35,087 bases of DNA from Candidatus Krumholzibacteriia bacterium (lineage in GTDB: Bacteria > Krumholzibacteriota > Krumholzibacteriia > JAJRXK01): contig DATFKK010000031.1 of assembly GCA_035268685.1 (NCBI GenBank), positions 1-35,087 on the forward strand. The letters run 5' to 3'. The translations under genes were made by a program, and so were the position numbers. Below are positions 24,406 through 32,444 of this stretch, piece by piece (position 1 is the stretch's first letter; each line of letters begins with the position of its first letter). A model generated the notes under the pieces. The model was given only the letters and a program-made list of their open reading frames with translations, made no database searches and had not been told where the DNA came from.

Positions 24406-24435
24406 TTGATTCGGCCCCCGAACAAAGTGTACACT
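24406..24435 (+). promoter_or_regulatory. Operator site D with overlapping promoter
   Basis: TTGATTCGG-CCC-CCGAACAAA occupies 24406-24426; the right arm is perfect and the left arm has two changes. TTGATT (24406-24411) and TACACT (24430-24435) form a possible -35/-10 pair with an 18-bp spacer, so the operator overlaps the -35 and spacer as at site B. The leader to the gene at 24566 is about 130 nt. Confidence 0.65.
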
Positions 24436-24565
24436 CTACAGGCTCAGGTTCGGGCAATCCGGCCGGAACGAAACGCCGGACCACGAATCACCGCTGCGGC
24501 GCGGGACGTCTTCCTCGATCCCGGACCGCCGACGCGTCACGCCTCAACACCCAGGAGTCCATTCC

Positions 24566-25231
24566 ATGAAGGCAATTGCGATCGTCGCGATGCTCGCGCT
24601 GCTGGTCCCCGTCGCGGGATCCGCCCAGGTCCAGGTGACCACCGACCCGGCCACCATGACCAACGGTTTCATGAACGTGTTCAATCTCCCGGCGCCCGAC
24701 GGCGACGGCGCCTTCCAGTTCGCCAGCCCCTGGGGCTTCGCCGACCTGCGCGCCTCCTTCAGCGGCACCGACCTGACCTTCGCCCCGAACACCATCGGTG
24801 ACCCCGATCCGTTCTGGTACATCGGCGGCGGTGGCCCTGGCGCTCCGGGCAACAAGATCATGGAGGCCAACGGCTATTCCGAGGTCCTCGACGGCAGCCT
24901 GGCCGGCGAGACCATCGTCTTCAGCTTCGAGGTGCTGTCGAACACGCTGACCGACGCGCACACCGTCACGGCCTTCATCCGTGACTTCGCGCCGGACTTC
25001 TCGACGGTGAACGAGACCGTCATCCCCGTCGACGCCATCGGCGCGTACACGCTGAGCCTCGGCACGATCAACGACCCCGCCCGTCCCGTGCAGTGGGGCA
25101 TCCAGATGCGCGGCGTGAACGTGTGGGAGACCGACGTCGAGCCCTTCGGCGAGATCGTCATCGGTGCCGACCTCGTCGTGTCGAACGACGAGAGCAGCTT
25201 CGCCAAGGTGAAGGCGCTGTACCAGCAGTAG
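24566..25231 (+). CDS. Secreted protein of unknown family with conserved C-terminal tail, in the glucan regulon
   Basis: The 221-residue protein has a signal peptide (MKAIAIVAMLALLVPVAGSAQ), and its ATG at 24566 is preceded by AGGAG. The mature part is beta-strand rich: FMNVFNLPAPDGDGAFQFASPWGFADLRASF, then TIVFSFEVLSN and PVQWGIQMRGVNVWE. It looks like a jelly-roll carbohydrate-binding-type domain, but I do not recognise the family. It ends SNDESSFAKVKALYQQ, almost the same as the tail of the CBM protein at 12547. Operator site D is upstream and a strong terminator downstream, so it is a monocistronic member of the operator group. Binding of glucan or its products is a reasonable guess only. 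Confidence 0.75.
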   Translation: MKAIAIVAMLALLVPVAGSAQVQVTTDPATMTNGFMNVFNLPAPDGDGAFQFASPWGFADLRASFSGTDLTFAPNTIGDPDPFWYIGGGGPGAPGNKIMEANGYSEVLDGSLAGETIVFSFEVLSNTLTDAHTVTAFIRDFAPDFSTVNETVIPVDAIGAYTLSLGTINDPARPVQWGIQMRGVNVWETDVEPFGEIVIGADLVVSNDESSFAKVKALYQQ

Positions 25232-25261
25232 GCCGGGAGCGAATTCGCCGTTCCGAACGCG

Positions 25262-25289
25262 AGAGGCCGCCGGGGATCCGGCGGCCTCT
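25262..25289 (+). terminator. Strong Rho-independent terminator
   Basis: AGAGGCCGCCGG (25262-25273) and CCGGCGGCCTCT (25278-25289) form a perfect 12-bp stem with the tetraloop GGAT. TCTTCTGTCTT follows. It ends the site D transcript. Confidence 0.9.
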
Positions 25290-25347
25290 TCTTCTGTCTT
25301 CGACCGGTGTCTTCGTGCACGCACAGGTCTTCGGTGACGACGAGCGA

Positions 25348-25375
25348 CGGCCCGGGTCTCGGAGACCCCGGGCCG
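25348..25375 (-). terminator. Hairpin terminator for the oxyR-side transcript
   Basis: CGGCCCGGGTC pairs with GACCCCGGGCCG with one bulged C around a TCGGA loop. It lies about 110 bp past the stop of the small minus-strand ORF. The rest of 25290-25484 shows no gene or other signal. Confidence 0.5.
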
Positions 25376-25484
25376 CCGCGAACCGCAATCCCACCCGGTG
25401 AACGACTGAAGGAGGAGACTGCGGCCGAATCGATGCGTTCTGTCCTGACAACGCGCTCCGCGGGGCGGGAGTTCCCGGGCGTCC

Positions 25485-25724
25485 TCAGTTCCGGTTCGAA
25501 ACCGCGTTGCTCCCCCGCTCCACCGTGCCCAGCTCGGGGTTCTCGTCCTGGGCCGTCTCGCGGCAGACGTCGTCGATCAGCTGCTCGCGGTTCTCGCGGA
25601 ACCAGGACTCGAGTTCGCACGCCAGCTGGCAGAACTCGCGCGGCGAGAGCCGCAGCGACCAGTCGGGCGTCTCGATCTCGTAGCTGGGCACGTCGTGCGG
25701 TCCACGGTCGTGGCGCTGGAGCAT
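25485..25724 (-). CDS. Small hypothetical protein downstream of oxyR
   Basis: The 79-residue product starts MLQRHDRGPHDVPSYEIETPDWSL (seen in part). The ATG at 25724 has GGGAGG six bases upstream, which favours it over longer readings of the frame. The middle part (SPREFCQLACELESWFRENREQLIDDVCRE) is predicted helical and holds three cysteines; no membrane segment or known domain is visible. It lies 113 bp after oxyR on the same strand and may be co-transcribed. Function is unknown. Confidence 0.55.
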   Translation of the reverse strand: MLQRHDRGPHDVPSYEIETPDWSLRLSPREFCQLACELESWFRENREQLIDDVCRETAQDENPELGTVERGSNAVSNRN

Positions 25725-25837
25725 GGCGGGCCTCCCGGATTCGAGGAACGGCGATCTCCCGGAGGGGGTCTTCGCCCCCGACACCGCCGAACTTGAATTT
25801 CAGTATCAAACAATCCCGGGAGAAATCAAGGCCGGAA

Positions 25838-26791
25838 TCACGAATTCGGCGTGACCGGCACTCGTTCGCCCTCCACCAGCTCCACCAGGACGCGACCGAG
25901 CTCTCGGTACTCCGGCGCCCGGCTCGAGGCCTTGCGCCAGGCCAGGCCGATCTCGCGGTACGGCGTCGGCTCGGTGAAGGGAATCACGCGCACTCCACCG
26001 GCTCGGCCCTCGACGTCCAGTGCCATCTTCGGCAGCAGTGTCGTCCCCAGGCCCCCGGCGACCATCTGCGTCAGCGTCCCCAGGCTGGTGGCCCGCATCC
26101 GCGAGGCCTCGCGTGCACCGGCGTGATTGCAGATGGCCAGGGCCTGGTCGCGCAGGCAATGGCCGTCTTCGAGCAGAAGGACCTCCTGATCGACCAGATC
26201 CGAATCCTGCACACGGGAGCGGCCGGCCAGCGGGTGACGGGCCGGCACCGCGAGACGGAACTCGTCGCGGAACAGGGGCAGCGCCTCGACCTCGCCCGGC
26301 AGCGGCAGTGCGAGCAACAGCACGTCGAGCTCGCCCTCGTTCAGGCGCTGGAGAAGGACGTGGGTGAACTCCTCGCGCAGGAACAGCTCGAGCCGCGGGA
26401 AGCGATCGCGCAGCCCGGGCAGGACCCGTGGCAGCAGGTACGGAGCGACGGTCGGGATCACGCCCAGGCGCAGCAGGCCGGCCAGGGGCTCGCGCGCCGC
26501 CCGTGCGGTGTCGGACAGGCCGTCGGCCTCGGCGAGCACGCGCCGGGCCTGGGCGACGACCTCCCGTCCCACCGGCGTCAGCAGGACCTTCCGGGCCGCG
26601 CGCTCGAAGAGCTGCACGCCCAGGGTCTCCTCGAGCGCCTGGACCTGGGTCGACAGAGCCGGCTGGGTCACATGACACGCCTCCGCCGCACGGCGGAAGT
26701 GCAGGTGCTCGGCCACCGCGACGGCGTACTCGAGCTGGCGGATGGTGGGCCGGGTGCGGGGTCGGGTGCCGTTGCCGGGAGCCTTCTCCAT
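25838..26791 (-). CDS. oxyR: OxyR-type LysR-family hydrogen peroxide regulator
   Basis: The 317-residue protein has an N-terminal LysR winged helix-turn-helix (about 17-75: TIRQLEYAVAVAEHLHFRRAA) and a substrate-binding-like regulatory domain. The redox motif EDGHCLRDQALAIC contains C212 and C221, spaced like C199 and C208 of E. coli OxyR, so peroxide sensing by a disulfide is strongly suggested. The ATG at 26791 has CGGAG nine bases upstream; an in-frame ATG at 26851 is less likely because it adds a non-conserved N-terminus. It is divergent from ahpC-ahpD, the classical arrangement for local control by OxyR. Confidence 0.92.
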   Translation of the reverse strand: MEKAPGNGTRPRTRPTIRQLEYAVAVAEHLHFRRAAEACHVTQPALSTQVQALEETLGVQLFERAARKVLLTPVGREVVAQARRVLAEADGLSDTARAAREPLAGLLRLGVIPTVAPYLLPRVLPGLRDRFPRLELFLREEFTHVLLQRLNEGELDVLLLALPLPGEVEALPLFRDEFRLAVPARHPLAGRSRVQDSDLVDQEVLLLEDGHCLRDQALAICNHAGAREASRMRATSLGTLTQMVAGGLGTTLLPKMALDVEGRAGGVRVIPFTEPTPYREIGLAWRKASSRAPEYRELGRVLVELVEGERVPVTPNS

Positions 26792-26978
26792 GGTGCGATC
26801 TCCGAGGGGGTGCAGGCCCGCGGCCCCTCGATGAGCGGGGGCTTCGGTCACCCCATGTTATCGCAAAGCCAAGATCAATCAATTGGAATGTTCGTTCGAA
26901 CGGCCTTTTCTTGCAGCGCGTCCGGGGACGGAGCGGTCCCCGCATCAGTTCCCGAACCCGACCGAGGAGAGTTCGACC
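26792..26978. promoter_or_regulatory. Divergent oxyR/ahpC control region
   Basis: This 187-bp region is locally AT-richer around 26855-26900 and probably holds both promoters and the OxyR site. On the minus strand TTGATT, 16 bp, TAACAT is a possible oxyR promoter. A perfect 10-bp palindrome CGTTCGAACG lies at 26893-26902. I could not place a full OxyR consensus (ATAG-type tandem quarter-sites). Confidence 0.5.
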
Positions 26979-27521
26979 ATGCTGACCGTCGGAGACAGGC
27001 TCCCGCAGTTCTCCCTGACCGCGACCGTCGACAACGACAAGCCCTCGACGGCCTTCGCCGAGGTCGACAACGACACCTACCGGGGAAAGTGGAAGGTGAT
27101 CTTCGCCTGGCCGAAGGACTTCACCTTCGTCTGCCCCACCGAGATCGCCGCCTTCGGCAAGCTGAATCGCGAATTCGCCGACCGCGACTGCCAGATCCTG
27201 GGCATGTCGACCGACAGCGAGTTCGTCCACTTCGCCTGGCGCAACGACCACGACGACCTGAAGGACCTGCCCTTCCCCATGCTGGCCGACGTGAAGCGCG
27301 ACTTCAGCGAGGCCCTGGGCATCCTCGACCGGAACGAGGGCGTGTGCCTGCGGGCGACCTTCATCGTCGACCCCGACGACACGATCCAGCACGTGTCGGT
27401 GAACGGCCTCGACGTCGGCCGCAACCCCGACGAGACCCTGCGCATCCTCGACGCCCTGCAGACCGACGAGCTGTGCCCCTGCAACTGGCAGAAGGGCGAG
27501 GAGACCCTCGTCGTCGGCTGA
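26979..27521 (+). CDS. ahpC: AhpC-type peroxiredoxin
   Basis: The 180-residue protein is an AhpC/TSA peroxiredoxin that reduces hydrogen peroxide and organic peroxides. The peroxidatic cysteine is C52 in DFTFVCPTEI. The C-terminal ELCPCNWQKGE (C166, C168) resembles the double resolving cysteines of mycobacterial AhpC, which works with AhpD instead of AhpF. The ATG at 26979 has GAGGAGA eight bases upstream. ahpD follows after 35 bp, and oxyR is divergent upstream, so peroxide-induced expression is likely. Confidence 0.95.
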   Translation: MLTVGDRLPQFSLTATVDNDKPSTAFAEVDNDTYRGKWKVIFAWPKDFTFVCPTEIAAFGKLNREFADRDCQILGMSTDSEFVHFAWRNDHDDLKDLPFPMLADVKRDFSEALGILDRNEGVCLRATFIVDPDDTIQHVSVNGLDVGRNPDETLRILDALQTDELCPCNWQKGEETLVVG

Positions 27522-27556
27522 CGACGCTCGCACCGACGAGAGAAAGGAAGATCGCC

Positions 27557-28090
27557 ATGGAATGGGTGAGAGAACAGTTGCCCGAGGCCGCCCGCGACAT
27601 CCGCCTGAACCTGGGCACGGTGTTCAACAGCCAGAACCTGAGCGAGCGTCAGGTCTACGGCACGCTGGTGGCCTGCGCTTTCGCCGCCCGCAACGCCGAG
27701 CTGCTGGCCGCCGCGGAGGAGGAGGTCCAGGGCAAACTGACCGACGAGGACCTGGCCCTGGCCAAGTCGATCGCGGCGACCATGGGCATGAACAACGTCT
27801 ACTACCGCTTCCTGCACCTGGTGGAGGATCCGGAGTACGCGCAGATCCCCGCGCGGCTGCGGATGCAGGCCCTGAGCGCCCCGGCCGAGGACAAGCTCGA
27901 CCGCGAGCTGTGGGCGCTGGCGGTGAGTGCGGTGAACGGCTGCGGTCAGTGCATCCAGGCCCACGAGAAAACCGTGCTGCAGCACGGCGCCTCGAAGGCC
28001 ATGGTCCACGACGCGGTGCGGATCGCGTCGGTGGTGAACGCCGCCGCCGCGGCCCTCGACGCCGAGCCCTCCGGCGCCAACGTGGGTTGA
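27557..28090 (+). CDS. ahpD: AhpD-type alkylhydroperoxidase/reductant of AhpC
   Basis: The 177-residue protein matches AhpD. It has the CxxC site NGCGQCIQAHE (C129, C132) with H136, and E117 upstream in the EDKLDRELW helix, all placed as in the mycobacterial enzyme. It reduces AhpC, itself recharged through lipoylated partners in the known system. The ATG at 27557 has AAAGGAAG upstream. It forms an operon with ahpC and ends before a hairpin terminator. Confidence 0.95.
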   Translation: MEWVREQLPEAARDIRLNLGTVFNSQNLSERQVYGTLVACAFAARNAELLAAAEEEVQGKLTDEDLALAKSIAATMGMNNVYYRFLHLVEDPEYAQIPARLRMQALSAPAEDKLDRELWALAVSAVNGCGQCIQAHEKTVLQHGASKAMVHDAVRIASVVNAAAAALDAEPSGANVG

Positions 28091-28117
28091 GACCACGCTC
28101 GGCCGGTCGAACCCACG

Positions 28118-28145
28118 CGGGGCGGTCGCAGATGCGGCCGCCCCG
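28118..28145 (+). terminator. Terminator after ahpCD
   Basis: CGGGGCGG (28118-28125) pairs with CCGCCCCG (28138-28145). The loop can form an extra CGCA/TGCG mini-stem. TTTCGG follows. Confidence 0.65.
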
Positions 28146-28237
28146 TTTCGGTGGTGTGCCGCGATCTGGGGGATACGACGGACCTCGACACCACGCTTGC
28201 CAGCAGCCCCCGGAGTTCTCCATCATGCGCCGACGTG

Positions 28238-29341
28238 ATGGACGACTCTCGCCAACAGATCAGCTTCTGCCGATCCTCCGACGGTGCTCGGATCGCGTAC
28301 GCGACCGCTGGCCACGGCCCTCCTCTGGTCAAGGCGGCGAACTACCTCAGCCACCTCGATCACGATTGGGACAGTCCGGTGTGGCGCCACTGGTTGCGTG
28401 GCCTGTCGAGGCGTCATCGGCTGGTGCGCTACGACGAACGCGGCTGTGGCCTGTCCGACCGCGACACCTCGGTCTTCGACATGGACGCCTGGGTACGCGA
28501 CCTCGAAGCGGTCGTCGACGCCGTCGGACTCGAGCGTTTCCCCGTGATCGGCCTGTCGCAGGGGGCCGCGGTCGCGGTGACGTACGCGGTGCGTCACCCC
28601 GAACGCGTCTCCGCACTGATCCTGTACGGCGGCTACGCCCGTGGACGCTTCCATCGCGCCATCGACGACGACAGCCGCGCCGAGGCCGAGACCATGATCG
28701 ACGTGATCCGTCTCGGATGGGCACGCGAGAACCCGGCCTTCCGTCAGCTCTTCACGATGCAGCTCATCCCCGAGGGCAGCGAGTCCCAGGTCCGTTCGCT
28801 GAACGAACTCTCGCGTCTCTCGGCCGAACCGGAACAGATGGCGACCATGGAGCGGACCTTCTACGGGATCGACGTCCGCGAACTCGCGACGCAGGTACGG
28901 GTGCCGACCCTCGTCCTCCACGCTCGCCACGATGCGGCGATCCCCTTCGACGAGGGCCGCATGCTCGCGGAACTGATCCCCACCGCGCGCTTCGTGCCTC
29001 TGGACAGTCGCAATCACCTGCTGCTCGAACACGAGCCAGCGTGGAGACGGTTCACCGCCGAGTTGGAGACCTTCCTGGCCGGGCAATCCCCGCCGCAGAC
29101 GGGCGCCGACCACGGATCGGCGTTCCCCGAGCTCACACCGCGCGAGACCCGCGTCCTCGAGCTGATCGCCGAAGGCAGCAGCAACGACGAGATCGCCGGG
29201 GCCCTCCACCTCGCGCCGAAGACCGTCCGCAACCACGTCTCGCGCATCTACGACAAGCTCGGCGTGTCCGGTCGGTCACGGGCCATCGTCCTCGCACGAC
29301 ACGCCGGCCTGGGACACGACGCCGATCCGGACGAAATCTGA
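28238..29341 (+). CDS. Alpha/beta-hydrolase fused to a LuxR-type DNA-binding domain
   Basis: The 367-residue protein begins with an alpha/beta-hydrolase fold (about 8-285: [23 protein letters not shown], oxyanion/DERG region, nucleophile elbow [20 protein letters not shown] for the acid, and SRNHLLL for the histidine). It ends with a LuxR/GerE helix-turn-helix (about 295-360: [27 protein letters not shown], seen in part). Such fusions are annotated in many bacteria as regulators whose hydrolase domain may sense or process a small ligand. The catalytic triad appears intact, so it could be an active enzyme. The start at 28238 is chosen from the fold boundary; no good ribosome-binding site is visible, and a GTG at 28151 is possible. 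The target and ligand are unknown. Confidence 0.8.
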   Translation: MDDSRQQISFCRSSDGARIAYATAGHGPPLVKAANYLSHLDHDWDSPVWRHWLRGLSRRHRLVRYDERGCGLSDRDTSVFDMDAWVRDLEAVVDAVGLERFPVIGLSQGAAVAVTYAVRHPERVSALILYGGYARGRFHRAIDDDSRAEAETMIDVIRLGWARENPAFRQLFTMQLIPEGSESQVRSLNELSRLSAEPEQMATMERTFYGIDVRELATQVRVPTLVLHARHDAAIPFDEGRMLAELIPTARFVPLDSRNHLLLEHEPAWRRFTAELETFLAGQSPPQTGADHGSAFPELTPRETRVLELIAEGSSNDEIAGALHLAPKTVRNHVSRIYDKLGVSGRSRAIVLARHAGLGHDADPDEI

Positions 29342-29347
29342 GTTCGT

Positions 29348-30757
29348 TCAACGGGCCCCGGCCCTCGGCCGGATGTTCTGGTTCACGTGGAAGAGATTGT
29401 CCGGATCGTACTTCGTCTTGACCTCGACGAGTCTCTCGTAGTTCTCGCGGTAGGCCGCCGCGACCCGATCCTGGCCCTCTTCCATCATGAAGTTCACGTA
29501 GCCACCACCGGCAGAGTACGGATGCAGCGCCCGCCAGTAGTCCTGCGCCCAACGTGTGATGCGCTCCGCTTCATCCGGCTCGGGATCGACACCGACGATC
29601 ACCCGTGACCACGTGACGTCGCGGTAACGGAAGGCCGTGTCCTCGGGCGAGACGTCGTGCACGGCCCCGTCGATGGGATACAGGTGCATGGTCGACCGTT
29701 CGGTCGGAAGGTCCGTCCCGAACCGCTCGTGGACGTCCAACGCGTCCTCACCGATGTCACCGACGAAGTCGGCCTTCCAGTACCACTGCAGACCCGGTGG
29801 ATAGTAGATCTCGTCGAACATCGACTGCAGCTTGGGGTACGGCATCGGCCCGATCATGTCGAGCACCGGCTCGCTCCGCTCGCGGATCGGACGGAAGACC
29901 TCTTCTGCCCTTTCGAGGGGGCCGGTGTAACACCACGTGACGACACAGCCGTGGTGACCATGTAGTTCCTCGGGGAACGGAGACCCGGTCGGCACGCGGT
30001 GGAAGCCGAACCACCCGTACAGCTCTCGTGGCGCCTCGCGGATGAAGTCCCGGTACCAACGCAGCGCCTCCCGGGCTTCTGTGATCGGCCACACGATCGG
30101 ACCGCCGTAGACCGTGTGCACCGGCCGACCGCGGAACAGGAAGGACGTGACGATCCCGAAGTTGCCGCCCCCGCCCCGAAGCGCCCAGAACAGATCCGGG
30201 TGCTCGTCCTCGCTCGCGGTCACGATCCGACCGTCGGCGAGCACCACCTCGGCCGCGAGCAGGTTGTCGACGGTGAGACCGTAGCGACGCGTGAGGTATC
30301 CGTGCCCTCCGCCCAGTGTGAGACCACCGACCCCGGTGGTCGAGATGATCCCGCTGGGAACGGCCAGTCCGAAGGGATGCGTGGCGTGGTCCACGTCGCC
30401 CCAGGTACATCCTCCACCGACGCGAACCGCCCGGGATCGGGTGTCGACGTGCACACCGTTCATCGGACCGAGGTCGGCGACCAGACCGTCGTCGCACAGG
30501 GCCAGACCGGCTCCGTTGTGCCCCCCACCGTACACGGCCAGTTCGACCCCGCGCTCGCGCGCGAAGTCGACGCACGCGACCACGTCGGCCACGTCCCGGC
30601 AGCGGACGATGGCGCCGGGTCGTTTGTCGATCATCGCGTTGTAGATGGAGCGACCGTCTTCGTAGGCCTCGCTCCCGGGCAGGAGGACCGGACCCCGCAG
30701 ACGGGCAGAGAGCGACTCGATGGCCTCCGGAGCGAAGGCTCCGTCGGTCCTGCTCAT
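29348..30757 (-). CDS. FAD-dependent oxidase of the berberine bridge enzyme family
   Basis: The 469-residue protein has a PCMH-type FAD-binding domain (about 40-215) with VYGGGHNGAG (H80, the residue that normally links to FAD) and VGGLTLGGGHGYLTRRYGL. The substrate domain ends in the BBE signature YDPDNLFHVNQNI. Family members oxidise sugars, alcohols or alkaloid-like compounds using oxygen; in bacteria, oligosaccharide or small-molecule oxidation is common. There is no signal peptide. The ATG at 30757 has GGAAGGAG six bases upstream. It is convergent with the LuxR-fusion gene, with only 6 bp between stops. A sugar oxidase role near a glucan locus is possible, but there is no operator site to link it. 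Confidence 0.88.
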   Translation of the reverse strand: MSRTDGAFAPEAIESLSARLRGPVLLPGSEAYEDGRSIYNAMIDKRPGAIVRCRDVADVVACVDFARERGVELAVYGGGHNGAGLALCDDGLVADLGPMNGVHVDTRSRAVRVGGGCTWGDVDHATHPFGLAVPSGIISTTGVGGLTLGGGHGYLTRRYGLTVDNLLAAEVVLADGRIVTASEDEHPDLFWALRGGGGNFGIVTSFLFRGRPVHTVYGGPIVWPITEAREALRWYRDFIREAPRELYGWFGFHRVPTGSPFPEELHGHHGCVVTWCYTGPLERAEEVFRPIRERSEPVLDMIGPMPYPKLQSMFDEIYYPPGLQWYWKADFVGDIGEDALDVHERFGTDLPTERSTMHLYPIDGAVHDVSPEDTAFRYRDVTWSRVIVGVDPEPDEAERITRWAQDYWRALHPYSAGGGYVNFMMEEGQDRVAAAYRENYERLVEVKTKYDPDNLFHVNQNIRPRAGAR

Positions 30758-30892
30758 GGGAGTCTCCTTCCAGGGGGATTCGCGGCCGGCGGCGCGTGGT
30801 CGCGCCGCGTGCAACCGCGACCCTGGGCGAGATCGTCGCTCCTGTCGTGAGGCAGACGTCACGAATCGAGCAGAACGGATGGGCCCCCACCC

Positions 30893-30906
30893 GGGACACG
30901 TGTCCC
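30893..30906. promoter_or_regulatory. Perfect 14-bp palindrome upstream of the BBE-type oxidase
   Basis: GGGACACGTGTCCC is a perfect palindrome in the 185-bp gap between nfnB and the oxidase gene, about 135 bp before the oxidase start. It may be an operator. The rest of the gap has no gene. Confidence 0.45.
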
Positions 30907-30942
30907 AGGTGGAGCCGATCGGAGCGGTCGGAGGAGGGCGCC

Positions 30943-32391
30943 TCAGGCCGAGGCCGACTCCGTCTGCCAGATCCCCGTCTCGAGGTACTCGTGGATCGAC
31001 GCCGCGGCGCGCCGCCCGGCGCCCATGGCGAGGATCACCGTCGCGCCGCCGGTGACGATGTCGCCGCCGGCGAAGACGCCCGGACGCGTGGTGCGGCAGC
31101 TCTCGTCGTCGGCGACGATGGTCCCCCACTTCGTGTGCTCGATGCCCGGCGAAGTCTTCTGGATCAGCGGGTTCGACTTGTTGCCGATCGCCACCACGGC
31201 CATGTCGATGTCGAGTTCGTAGTCGCTTCCCTCGATCGGCACCGGCCGGCGGCGTCCGCTGTCGTCGGGCTCGCCGAGTTCCATCCTCTGCAGGCGGACC
31301 TTCTTCACCCAGCCCTGCTCGTCGCCGATGAACTCGAGCGGGTTGGTGAGCATGACGAACTCCACGCCCTCCTCGCGCGCGTGGTGGATCTCCTCGTTGC
31401 GCGCGGGCATCTCGGCGTCGGAGCGGCGGTAGAGGATCCTGGCGCTCTTCGCGCCCAGGCGCAGCGAGGTGCGTACGGCGTCCATGGCCGTGTTGCCGCC
31501 GCCGAAGACGACCACGTTCTTGCCCTTCACGTCGAAGACCGGCGTGTCGGAGTCCTCGCGGTAGGCCTTCATGAGGTTGACGCGGGTGAGGAACTCGTTC
31601 GACGAGTACACTCCGATCAGGTTCTCGCCCGGCACGTTCAGGAAGCGCGGCAGGCCGGCGCCCACGCCGATGAACACGGCGTCGTAGCCCTCCTCCTCGA
31701 GCAGCTCCTCGATCGTGTCGGTCATGCCGATGACGGCGTTCGTGACGAACTCCACGCCGAGCTTGCGCAACTGGTCGATCTCGGCCGCCACGATCTCCTT
31801 GGGCAGACGGAACTCGGGAATGCCGTAGACGAGCACGCCGCCGAGTTCGTGCAGAGCCTCGAACACGGTCACGTCGTGGCCCTGCTTGGCGAGGTCGGTG
31901 GCACAGCTCAGGCCCGACGGGCCGCTGCCCACGATCGCGACCTTCTTGCCGGTACGCTTCTCGGGCGGGGTGACCTTCATCAGTCCACCGTCGCGCTCGA
32001 AGTCGGCGACGAAGCGCTCCAGATGACCGATCGCCACGGGATCGCCCTTCTTGCCCAGGATGCAGAGCTGTTCGCACTGCTCCTCCTGCGGGCAGACCCG
32101 CCCGCAGATCGCCGGCAGGGAGTTGTCGCCCTTGATCACCTTGGCGGCCTCGTCGAAGCGCTCCTCGACCACCAGGCGGATGAAGCCGCCGATGTCGACG
32201 TTGACGGGGCATCCCATCACGCACTTCGGGTTCTTGCAGTCGAGACAACGCTGCGCCTCGCGCACGGCCAGGGCGGCCGTCATGCCCAGGTTCACTTCCT
32301 CGAAGTTGTGGCTCCGGGCGGTGGCGTCCTGCTCGGGCATCTTCTGCCGCTCGATCTTGCGTCGTTCCTTGGGGTGAAGATGCTCGGCCAT
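30943..32391 (-). CDS. nfnB: NfnB / glutamate synthase small-subunit-like flavoprotein
   Basis: The 482-residue protein carries N-terminal cysteine clusters for two [4Fe-4S] centres (CLDCKNPKCVMGCPV and CGRVCPQEEQCEQLC), then an FAD dinucleotide fold (KKVAIVGSGPSGLSCA) and an NAD(P)H fold (KNVVVFGGGNTAMDAVR), ending GGDIVTGGATVILAMGAGRRAA. This is the GltD/NfnB build. Pairing with the PyrK-like NfnA gene directly upstream points to electron-bifurcating NADH-dependent ferredoxin:NADP+ oxidoreductase (or the equivalent sulfide dehydrogenase SudA) rather than glutamate synthase, since no GltB is nearby. The start at 32391 has AGGA about eight bases upstream. It is the second gene of the nfnA-nfnB pair. 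Confidence 0.9.
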   Translation of the reverse strand: MAEHLHPKERRKIERQKMPEQDATARSHNFEEVNLGMTAALAVREAQRCLDCKNPKCVMGCPVNVDIGGFIRLVVEERFDEAAKVIKGDNSLPAICGRVCPQEEQCEQLCILGKKGDPVAIGHLERFVADFERDGGLMKVTPPEKRTGKKVAIVGSGPSGLSCATDLAKQGHDVTVFEALHELGGVLVYGIPEFRLPKEIVAAEIDQLRKLGVEFVTNAVIGMTDTIEELLEEEGYDAVFIGVGAGLPRFLNVPGENLIGVYSSNEFLTRVNLMKAYREDSDTPVFDVKGKNVVVFGGGNTAMDAVRTSLRLGAKSARILYRRSDAEMPARNEEIHHAREEGVEFVMLTNPLEFIGDEQGWVKKVRLQRMELGEPDDSGRRRPVPIEGSDYELDIDMAVVAIGNKSNPLIQKTSPGIEHTKWGTIVADDESCRTTRPGVFAGGDIVTGGATVILAMGAGRRAAASIHEYLETGIWQTESASA

Positions 32392-32444
32392 ACGTCGGTC
32401 CTCGTTCTCGGATCCGGCCGGGCGCCCGGCCTCGATCTCGTTCC

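Noticed and set aside
30943-32391. Assignment of this gene as glutamate synthase small subunit
   Set aside because: No large subunit is nearby and a PyrK/NfnA-like partner is directly upstream, so NfnB is the better reading.
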